Assembly (NCBI GenBank): GCA_030682505.1
Contig: JAUXOH010000137.1
Location: 1 to 12,141 of the forward strand
From: Candidatus Didemnitutus sp.
GTDB taxonomy: Bacteria > Verrucomicrobiota > Verrucomicrobiia > Opitutales > Opitutaceae
Length of the DNA stretch: 12,141 nucleotides
Direction: 5' to 3'
In this document: positions 6,365 through 12,141 of the stretch, piece by piece
Layout: the number at the start of each line of letters is the position of its first letter
How positions within the stretch are numbered: position 1 is the first letter of the stretch
The notes under the pieces: generated by a model
Database searches by the model: none
What the model was told of the DNA's origin: nothing
What the model saw: the letters and a program-made list of their open reading frames with translations, nothing else
Position numbers and translations under genes: made by a program

Positions 6365-7681
6365 TCAGTTGGCCAGCGGGGAGGTTGCGCGGCGCGTTTC
6401 GCGGACGGCTTCGCGGCGGAGCCAGTCGATCGCGGCGGTGACGGCGCGTTGTTTCACCGTTTGTCCCGGGCCCGGGTAACTGAGTTTTTTCGACCAATCG
6501 CCCAGCGGAGAATGCAGGCCGACAAAGAGGGTGCCACTGCCGCTGTCGCCCTGGCTGGTCGGTCCCATGTAGCCCGTGATGGCGAGACCGTAGTCGGCGC
6601 TGAGCCGCTCGGCCACGCCCGTGGCCATGGCGACGGCACACTCGGCGCTCACCGCGCCGTGTTGGGAGAGCAGGCACTCCGGGCAGTCGAGCAGGAGCAT
6701 TTTGGAGTCGTTGCTGTAACTCACAATGCCGCCCATGAAAAATTTGGAAGCGCCGCAAAGGTCGGTGAAACTATGGGCGAGCAATCCGCCAGTGCACGCT
6801 TCGGCGACCGCCAACGTGCGTCCCTGGGTGCGGAGGAGGTCGCCCGTGACTTTGGGCAGCGAGTCATGGCCGAAGCCGACGAAGTCATCACCCAACAGCG
6901 TCGCGCACTCCTCGGCGATCTGCTGCAGCGCTTGGCGCGGGTAGCGGCCATCCGGAGAGTTGATCCGGCAGTCGACCTGCCACTGGTGCGCGCAAAAGGC
7001 GATGCCCAGCCCGGGATGACGGTCAAAGATGGGCTGGAAGCGCGTCTCGAGCATTGATTCGCCCACGCCCGCGGTGCGGAGTTGGACAAAGGTTTCGCTG
7101 TCGCTGAGCAGGCCGAGCCGGGCGAGCCGCGGCAGGACGTGCTCGAGAAACATCGGCTGCAACTCGTTGGGCGGGCCGGGCAACATGATCAGCACCTTTC
7201 CTTCGTGTTCCAACCACAGGCCCGGAGCGGTGCCGTGGGGATTGGGCAACACCTCGCCGCGCGCGAATTTGAAGGCCTGTTTGCGGTTGTTGGGCGTGCA
7301 GGGCCGGTTCAGGCGGGCGAAGCGCGCCTCGATTTCGCCCATGATCCCTTCGTCAAAGACCAGCGGCAGGCCGAGGGCCTCGGCGATCACTTCGCGGGTG
7401 CGGTCATCGCAGGTTGGGCCGAGGCCGCCCGAGGTGAGGATGACGTCCGCGCGGGCCCAGCTCTCCGGAAACTGGCGGGCGATGGCGTCGGCTTCGTCGG
7501 TGATCGTCACATTGCGATCCAGGCGCACGCCGCGGCGACTGAGCTGGCCGCCGATCCAGGTCAGGTGTGCGTTGGGCGTGATGCCCAAGAGGAGTTCATC
7601 GCCCAGCGTCAGCAGCTCGTAGCGAGGAGAAGATTTGCCAGCGGGCGCGGGCTGGGGATTGTTCGGTGTGGGTGCGGCCAT
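6365..7681 (-). CDS. cinA: CinA family protein (COG1058 domain plus PncC-like domain)
   Basis: The protein (438 residues) has the two-domain CinA layout. The N-terminal MoaB/MogA-like COG1058 domain (about 20-190) shows TLGDELLLG, TSGGLGPTCDDRTRE and MLPGPPNEL; in characterised members it acts as an ADP-ribose pyrophosphatase. The C-terminal domain (about 275-430) corresponds to nicotinamide-nucleotide amidase (PncC), which recycles NMN in NAD metabolism. It has GGIVSYSNDSK, HGAVS and AMATGVAERL. The normally invariant ESCTGG motif reads EACTGG here (Ala295), so the presumed nucleophilic serine is missing, while the partner lysine (K327) remains. The usual TGIAGP motif is also altered, to TGYMGP. 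The C-terminal domain may therefore be inactive. The ATG at 7681 is preferred to a TTG four codons upstream. It is divergent from uvrC, 72 bp away. Confidence 0.93.
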   Translation of the reverse strand: MAAPTPNNPQPAPAGKSSPRYELLTLGDELLLGITPNAHLTWIGGQLSRRGVRLDRNVTITDEADAIARQFPESWARADVILTSGGLGPTCDDRTREVIAEALGLPLVFDEGIMGEIEARFARLNRPCTPNNRKQAFKFARGEVLPNPHGTAPGLWLEHEGKVLIMLPGPPNELQPMFLEHVLPRLARLGLLSDSETFVQLRTAGVGESMLETRFQPIFDRHPGLGIAFCAHQWQVDCRINSPDGRYPRQALQQIAEECATLLGDDFVGFGHDSLPKVTGDLLRTQGRTLAVAEACTGGLLAHSFTDLCGASKFFMGGIVSYSNDSKMLLLDCPECLLSQHGAVSAECAVAMATGVAERLSADYGLAITGYMGPTSQGDSGSGTLFVGLHSPLGDWSKKLSYPGPGQTVKQRAVTAAIDWLRREAVRETRRATSPLAN

Positions 7682-7753
7682 GAAGTGATCCAAGTCCGCA
7701 CCGTAGTCCGAAAAATTTCAAAATGCCAGCCGTCGCACGTCTTCCCCGTGGCC

Positions 7754-9259
7754 ATGCCCGTTGACCTCAAGGCCAAAGTCCGCGCCCTGGCGGAGGCGCC
7801 GGGCGTGTATTTGATGAAGGACCGGCTGGGGCGCATCATCTACGTCGGCAAGGCGAAGAGCCTGAAAAAACGCGTCGCCTCGTATTTCCAGCCGGGCCGC
7901 ACGCACGCCCTGCGGTACCAGCCCAAGATCCGCGCCCTGATCGAAATGATCATGGACTTCGACATCATCGAGGTGAAGTCCGAGCCCGAGGCCCTGTTGC
8001 TCGAGGGCAAGCTGATCAAGCAGTGGCGGCCGAAATACAACACGGACTTCACCGACGACAAACGCTTCCTGCTCGTGCGGGTCTCGATGGACGAGGACCT
8101 GCCGCGGTTTGTCCTCACCCGTTTTCGCAAGGACGACCGTTCGCGTTACTTCGGGCCGTTCGCGCATTCCGGCTTGTTGCGCCGCACCCTCGCCTCGATC
8201 CGCAAGCAATTCGGGGTGCTGCTGGGCGACACCCGTCCGACGAAATTGCCCGACGGGCGCTGGCGGCTTTACGATGATGTGCGGGCCGAGCTCTACGCGT
8301 GGCCGAACGAGGTGGAGGCGAAGGACTATGCCGTGCGGGTCGATCGGGCGTGCGAGTTTCTGGAAGGCAAGAGCCGCGAGTGGCTGGAGAATCTGCGCGC
8401 CGAAATGCAGGCGCGCTCGCTGAAACAGGAATTCGAGAAAGCCGCCGAGCTCCGCGATGTCGTGCTCGCCCTTGAACGCACCTTGGCGCGCACGCGCAAG
8501 TTTACGCGCGATTTGACGCAGTTGCGGCCGAACGACGAGGCGCTCCGCCAGTTGCAGGAGGCGCTTGGCCTCGAGGCCCCGCCCGAGCGCATGGAGTGTT
8601 TCGACATCTCCCACATCAGCGGCACGTTCGTCGTGGCCTCGATGGTGCATTTTGCCCGCGGCATGCCGGAGCGGGCGAGCTACCGGCGCTTCGCGATCAA
8701 GAGCTTCATCGGCAACGACGACTTCCGCGCGATGGAGGAGGTGGTGGGCCGGCGCTACCGCCGCTTGATCAAGGAGCAGAAGCAATTTCCCGATCTCGTG
8801 GTGATCGACGGCGGGCGCGGCCAGATTGCGGCGGCGATCAAGGCGTTCCTGCGGCTCGACTGTCCGCCGCCCGCGATCATCGGCCTCGCGAAGAAGCACG
8901 AGACGATCCTCTTTCCGGATGCCCGCGCGCCGCTGAACCTGCCGGTGACGCATCCAGGCCTGAATCTGTTGCAGCGCATGCGCGATGAGGCGCACCGTTT
9001 TGCCAACACTTACAACGCCGACCTGCGCTCGCGCAAAATCAAGGAGAGCCTGCTCGATGATTTCCCGGGCCTCGGCCCCAAGCGCAAAGGGGCGCTGCTG
9101 GCGCACTTTGGCTCGATGGCGAAACTGCGCGCGGCGAGCGCGCAGCAGATTGCGGCGGTGCCGGGCTTGGGGCCGAACCGGGCGACGGCCCTGCACGCGT
9201 TCCTTGGGCAAAAGAGAGACTCGTCGGCGTCGGGCACTGGCGGTCGGTTGCCGGCGTGA
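7754..9259 (+). CDS. uvrC: Short UvrC-type excinuclease subunit
   Basis: UvrC makes the two incisions beside damaged DNA after UvrAB loading in nucleotide excision repair. Order in this 501-residue protein: GIY-YIG nuclease (GVYLM 17-21, YVGKAKSLKKRV 30-41, EPEALLLE 77-84); a linker; the UVR motif (EFEKAAELRD, 226-235); an RNase H-like nuclease with MECFDISH (D284), NDDFRAM (D322/323), VIDGGRGQ (D352) and RDEAH (H414); and tandem helix-hairpin-helix motifs (PGLGPKRKGALLAHFG, VPGLGPNRATAL). All expected catalytic residues are there. It is about 100 residues shorter than E. coli UvrC: only ~50 residues separate UVR from MECFDISH, against ~160. The four linker cysteines that hold the Fe-S cluster in other UvrCs are absent (155-200 has one Cys, outside the motif). 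The ATG at 7754 begins the family homology; upstream codons overlap cinA. Its nearest upstream neighbour is divergent. Confidence 0.95.
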   Translation: MPVDLKAKVRALAEAPGVYLMKDRLGRIIYVGKAKSLKKRVASYFQPGRTHALRYQPKIRALIEMIMDFDIIEVKSEPEALLLEGKLIKQWRPKYNTDFTDDKRFLLVRVSMDEDLPRFVLTRFRKDDRSRYFGPFAHSGLLRRTLASIRKQFGVLLGDTRPTKLPDGRWRLYDDVRAELYAWPNEVEAKDYAVRVDRACEFLEGKSREWLENLRAEMQARSLKQEFEKAAELRDVVLALERTLARTRKFTRDLTQLRPNDEALRQLQEALGLEAPPERMECFDISHISGTFVVASMVHFARGMPERASYRRFAIKSFIGNDDFRAMEEVVGRRYRRLIKEQKQFPDLVVIDGGRGQIAAAIKAFLRLDCPPPAIIGLAKKHETILFPDARAPLNLPVTHPGLNLLQRMRDEAHRFANTYNADLRSRKIKESLLDDFPGLGPKRKGALLAHFGSMAKLRAASAQQIAAVPGLGPNRATALHAFLGQKRDSSASGTGGRLPA

Positions 9260-9434
9260 GCTGACTGCCGGGGCAGGCGGTCGCCGGGAGAACGGGCTTC
9301 GCCGCGTGCCCAGCAAGAACACCGAAGACGCCAGCGCTCCAAAGACGACAATCAGCAACACGGCGGAGGGAGGAGCGATTCATCGGCCTTTCTTTCTGCC
9401 GACAGTGGATCTCGGCCCATCGCTTGACGCCAGG
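9260..9434. other. Intergenic gap after uvrC, no feature recognised
   Basis: These 175 bases between uvrC and the LolA-like gene hold no hairpin with a T-run, no tRNA and no clear promoter. A minus-strand reading gives a hydrophobic stretch (LLIVVFGALASSVFLLGTRR), but that frame has no stop until deep inside uvrC antisense, so it is not called as a gene. Confidence 0.5.
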
Positions 9435-10286
9435 ATGTTGATTGTTAGTTTCCGCCGCATGCACTTCCTGCAGCCCGGGTTGTTCGCCGCACTCTTTCTG
9501 GCAGGTTCAGCCGTTCTGCGTGGAGACCCGGAGCCCGCCGCGCGCCCAACCGAAAACGCCGATCCCGATCAGGCCGTTCGCAGGCTGCTGGCGCACATGG
9601 ATGCCGCCGCCCAGTCCACGACGACGCTTTCCGCCGACTTCACCTACACCGTTGCCTCAGTCAAGCGCCAGCAGCTCGTCGTCGGCCACGCGCGCCTGAT
9701 GAAGCCCAACTTTGCCCGCTTCACCTTCTCCTACATCGCGGAGCCCGCCTTTCCCAACCTTGTTGCGGTGGACGGCGAACAAGCGTTTACCTTCACGCCC
9801 GCCGGCTTTCGGCCTGATCGCACCTTTGCCCCGGGCCCCTTCGATTCCGCGCTGGGTGCCCGGCAGGCCTCGGGGCTTGCGCCCGGCGGCGGCAAGATCA
9901 CGGCAACCAAGGCCGACCCCGTCGGGGTCGACATTCGCCTGTGGGATGCGATACCGCTTCAGGCTTTTTTTCAAACGCGCCGCGCGCTGGGCAACCTTTA
10001 TCTCCGATCTTCCGACGACCTCTGGATCGAGGGCACTCGCGAGCTCGACGGCGTTGTCTACACTGTGCTTAATCATCACTTCAAGAAGGGGAATATCGCC
10101 GGCGGTGAGAAGTCGGAGTTCGATCAGCGCCTCTATGTCGCACCCGACGGACGCATCCACATGTATGTTCTTGAATTCAGCTCCGGCGGCTCCCGTGGCG
10201 TCCAGATCATGAAACTGACCAATATCAAAATCAACGAGCCGATGACCAAGGAATCCTTTGCGTTCACCCCACCCCCGGAAGGGTAG
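9435..10286 (+). CDS. Exported LolA-like / DUF2092-like protein
   Basis: This is a 283-residue exported protein. The N-terminus (MLIVSFRRMHFLQPGLFAAL, then FLAGSAVLRG) looks like a Sec signal peptide, with two arginines before the hydrophobic core. A start at the second ATG (9459) would remove them, so 9435 is preferred; an AGG lies one base before it. The mature part has a helix with QAVRRLLAHMDAAAQS, then alternating beta strands (TLSADFTYTVASVKRQQLVVG, ARLMKPNFARFTF, NLVAVDGEQAFTFTP). This is the half-barrel rhythm of LolA/LolB and of DUF2092 periplasmic proteins, in which a lipid or lipoprotein is held in the concave face. Near the end, RLYVAPDGRIHMYVLEFSS and TKESFAFTPPPEG resemble the closing strands of the family. 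The exact ligand is unknown, and it is too divergent to call lolA itself. It is likely a single-gene unit; the next gene converges on it. Confidence 0.75.
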   Translation: MLIVSFRRMHFLQPGLFAALFLAGSAVLRGDPEPAARPTENADPDQAVRRLLAHMDAAAQSTTTLSADFTYTVASVKRQQLVVGHARLMKPNFARFTFSYIAEPAFPNLVAVDGEQAFTFTPAGFRPDRTFAPGPFDSALGARQASGLAPGGGKITATKADPVGVDIRLWDAIPLQAFFQTRRALGNLYLRSSDDLWIEGTRELDGVVYTVLNHHFKKGNIAGGEKSEFDQRLYVAPDGRIHMYVLEFSSGGSRGVQIMKLTNIKINEPMTKESFAFTPPPEG

Positions 10287-10312
10287 AATCGCGGGGCAAG
10301 GGGGCCTGAACT

Positions 10313-10347
10313 GCAACCGGGGCCACGGGGATCGAAACCGCGGTTGC
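10313..10347. other. Inverted repeat between convergent genes
   Basis: GCAACCG (10313-10319) and CGGTTGC (10341-10347) form a 7-bp inverted repeat, and the right arm also belongs to the 10-bp palindrome AACCGCGGTT (10336-10345). It lies between the LolA-like gene and the convergent dehydrogenase, where a shared terminator would be expected. Neither side has a T-run, so a terminator role is a guess. Confidence 0.3.
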
Positions 10348-10397
10348 TCCTTGAAAGAGAAAGTACGCCGTGCTGGATCTGACGGAGAACAACCGGG

Positions 10398-11240
10398 TCA
10401 GGGCTTGAGCCGCGTGATCCATTCCAATGGCCGGGCGGGCAGGATCCACTTGAGGAAGAGAAAAAATTTGGCGTGGAGCGGGCCGTTGTAGCGCGGGGAG
10501 GGATTGTCGCTGGTGAGCGCGCGTTCCACGAGCCGGGCGATGGCGTGGGGATGGCCGGCGACGCGCCGCAATTTTTGGTAGCCGAGGAGGAAGCCCGACA
10601 TGAACGGCGCGTAAGGGCCGGCGTTCTCCAGGTAGGGATCGGAGGCGGCGTTGGCGACCTCGACGAATTCGGTGACGATGTAGCCGGGACGGATCAACGT
10701 CACGTGGACGCCGAAGGGTTTCAATTCGCCGCGCAGGCCGTCGGTGAAGGCTTCGAGCGCGTGCTTCGTGGCGTCGTAGATGCTGGAAAGCGGACGCGCG
10801 ATGCGGCCGGCGACGGAACCGATGTTGACGATGCAGCCGGCCCGGCGCTCGCGCATCTGCGGCAGCACCAGCTGGGTCAGGGCGAGGAGGGAGAAGACGT
10901 TGGTCTCGAAATTCTGCCGCATGGCGTCGACCGGCACGATCTCGACCGGGCCGCGGGTGCCGTAGCCGGCGTTGTTCACGAGCGCGTCAATCCGGCCGAA
11001 TTTGGCCAGCGCCGCGTTGACCCAGCGGTGGCGGTCGGTGTCGAGGGTGATGTCGCCCGCGATGGCGAGGACGTTGACGCCGGTGGGGTCGAGTTCACGG
11101 GCGAGCGTTTCGAGGCGCTTTTGGCGGCGCGCGGTCAGGACGACGCGGGCGCCGTTTTGCGCGAGCAGGCGCGCGGTGGCTTCGCCGATCCCGGAGGAGG
11201 CGCCGGTGATGAGGACCACCTGGCCGGTTAAGAGAGGCAT
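10398..11240 (-). CDS. Short-chain dehydrogenase/reductase (classical SDR family)
   Basis: This 280-residue NAD(P)-dependent oxidoreductase has a Rossmann fold. Motifs in order: cofactor loop TGASSGIG (12-19), TARR after strand 2 (37-40, whose arginines favour NADPH), acidic D63 in AGDIT, NNAG (89-92), the structural Asn114 in NFETNVF, catalytic Ser142 in NIGSVAG, and the YDATK pair Tyr155/Lys159. RPGYIVTEF (184-192) follows the active site. The C-terminal ~60 residues are longer than in minimal SDRs and end in a hydrophobic, basic stretch (HAKFFLFLKWILPARPLEWI), possibly a membrane-touching helix. The substrate cannot be read from the sequence. The ATG at 11240 fits the family N-terminus; no Shine-Dalgarno precedes it. 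It is divergent from the MuiA-family gene (104 bp) and convergent with the LolA-like gene (111 bp). Confidence 0.94.
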   Translation of the reverse strand: MPLLTGQVVLITGASSGIGEATARLLAQNGARVVLTARRQKRLETLARELDPTGVNVLAIAGDITLDTDRHRWVNAALAKFGRIDALVNNAGYGTRGPVEIVPVDAMRQNFETNVFSLLALTQLVLPQMRERRAGCIVNIGSVAGRIARPLSSIYDATKHALEAFTDGLRGELKPFGVHVTLIRPGYIVTEFVEVANAASDPYLENAGPYAPFMSGFLLGYQKLRRVAGHPHAIARLVERALTSDNPSPRYNGPLHAKFFLFLKWILPARPLEWITRLKP

Positions 11241-11344
11241 GGTTCTGCAATAGACACCTGCGGGGAAATGAACAGAATTTTGGTGCCGATCTAAGAAACC
11301 GGTGTCCGGAACGTCATCTCGGCAAACCCGTCCAATTCAATCCT

Positions 11345-12141
11345 ATGAATTCCTTCCGTCTGGCCTTCCTGGCCGTTTCCCTGTTCGCCGCGCTCCGGCT
11401 GTCAGCCGCGCCCGTTGATTCATCCATTTCCGCGGTCACCGTTTACGGCGACCGGGCCGTGGTCACCCGCACCACCACGGTCGAGCTGTCCCCCGGGCAA
11501 ACCGAAATGGTTTTCGCCAACCTGCCGGAGTCGTTGGTCGACCAGTCGCTGCAGGTGAGTGGTCGGGGCACGGCGCAAGCGATGATCCTCGATGTCAGCG
11601 CGCGCCGCACCTACGTCGACTTCACGCCCAACGCGCGGGTGAAGGAACTCGAGGATCGCTTGCGCGAGCTCGGGCAGGAAATGCGCGGCCTCGACGATCG
11701 CGGCCATGTGCTCCAGGCGCAGACGACGATGCTGGATCGCATGGAGGCCTCGTTGTTCGCGCCGCCGAGCAAGGACGTGCCGCGCCCCGAGCTCGAGCAT
11801 TTGACGAATGCCCTTTCCTATCTGACGGCGCAGAAAACCAAGATCATCGGCGAACGTACGGTGCTCGATCAGCAACGCGAAGAGCTGCAGAACAAGATCG
11901 CCACGGTGCAGCGGCAATTGAACGAACTGCGCGGCGCCGGCGGCAAGGCCTTCAAGACCGTGACCGTGCGCGTCGCGGCAACGCAGCCCGGCAACCTCGA
12001 ACTCTCGCTCGCCTACACGGTGCCCGGGGCGAGTTGGGTGCCGAGCTACGATGCGCGCGTCCTGAGTGCCGACCGTGCCGTCGCGCTGAGCTATTTTGGC
12101 GTCGTGCGCCAGCGCACCGGCGAGGATTGGACTGATGTCAG
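11345..12141 (+). CDS. MuiA family protein (DUF4140/DUF4139), 5' part, cut by the window edge
   Basis: An open frame runs from the ATG at 11345 to the end of the window (265 codons, no stop), so the gene is partial only because of the edge. The N-terminus MNSFRLAFLAVSLFAALRLS plus AAP is a Sec signal peptide. DUF4140 follows (about 25-90: ISAVTVYGDRAVVTRTTTVE, FANLPESLVDQSLQVSG). A charged region of about 100 residues (97-200) has coiled-coil character (KELEDRLRELGQEM, QQREELQNKIATVQRQLNEL). DUF4139 then begins with its typical GASWVPSYDARV and RQRTGEDWTDV. Such proteins are called mucoidy inhibitor A after a family member linked to mucoid colony form; the biochemical role is unknown and the location is predicted to be periplasmic or outer membrane. 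The 104-bp upstream gap must hold its promoter, but I see no convincing -35/-10 pair. No Shine-Dalgarno precedes the ATG. Confidence 0.92.
   Translation, partial: MNSFRLAFLAVSLFAALRLSAAPVDSSISAVTVYGDRAVVTRTTTVELSPGQTEMVFANLPESLVDQSLQVSGRGTAQAMILDVSARRTYVDFTPNARVKELEDRLRELGQEMRGLDDRGHVLQAQTTMLDRMEASLFAPPSKDVPRPELEHLTNALSYLTAQKTKIIGERTVLDQQREELQNKIATVQRQLNELRGAGGKAFKTVTVRVAATQPGNLELSLAYTVPGASWVPSYDARVLSADRAVALSYFGVVRQRTGEDWTDV

Noticed and set aside
6318..6758. In-frame extension upstream of the peroxiredoxin
   Set aside because: It overlaps cinA and would bury a good signal peptide that starts at 6317.
7082..7753. In-frame 5' extension of uvrC
   Set aside because: These codons lie antisense to cinA and show no UvrC homology; the family N-terminus begins at 7754.
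7718..9361. 547-codon open frame antisense to uvrC, starting with a hydrophobic segment
   Set aside because: It mirrors uvrC codon by codon in GC-rich DNA, its protein is low-complexity and Arg/His/Ala-rich, and uvrC is certain. The hydrophobic start has no stop of its own before the antisense region.
8985..9434. In-frame extension upstream of the LolA-like gene
   Set aside because: It overlaps the uvrC 3' end, is extremely Arg-rich, and would bury the signal peptide.
10316..10347. tRNA T-arm-like string (GGTTTCGATCCCCG) on the minus strand
   Set aside because: The expected G53-C61 pair is missing and no anticodon or acceptor stem can be drawn around it.

Overview
This 12.1 kb, GC-rich window is compact bacterial chromosome with short intergenic gaps. 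It carries eleven protein genes, one of them cut by the right edge. I see no rRNA, tRNA, insertion sequence, CRISPR array or phage genes. The form of ribosomal protein L34, the mix of housekeeping genes and the near absence of Shine-Dalgarno sequences suggest a Verrucomicrobiota (Opitutaceae-like) organism. That is inference from sequence flavour, not a demonstrated assignment.

Left part (about 30-3611, minus strand): the conserved rpmH-rnpA-yidD-yidC cluster reads leftward from a candidate promoter near 3583-3611. It links ribosomal protein L34, the protein subunit of RNase P, and two membrane-protein insertion factors. rnpA and yidD overlap by 8 bp. A strong intrinsic terminator (about 862-889) follows yidC directly. 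yebC comes next on the same strand, probably as its own unit, and ends in two stem-loops near the window edge.

Middle part (3727-5732, plus strand): a little-characterised protein with kinase-like motifs is joined by an ATGA stop/start overlap to a ten-helix transporter of the SBF-like (YfeH) family. The pair diverges from rpmH. Facing it on the minus strand are a secreted Bcp-type peroxiredoxin (5787-6317) and, upstream of that, a CinA-family protein (6365-7681) whose usual active-site serine is alanine.

Right part (7754-12141): a short UvrC that lacks the usual cysteine cluster and about 100 residues of the middle region diverges from cinA. It is followed by an exported LolA-like/DUF2092-like protein. 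A minus-strand short-chain dehydrogenase converges on that gene. Last comes the 5' part of an exported MuiA-family (DUF4140/DUF4139) protein, which runs off the window.

Most of the window is ordinary housekeeping sequence. The points most worth a second look are the reduced UvrC, the serine-less CinA and the kinase-like/transporter gene pair. I found no convincing new multi-gene system.
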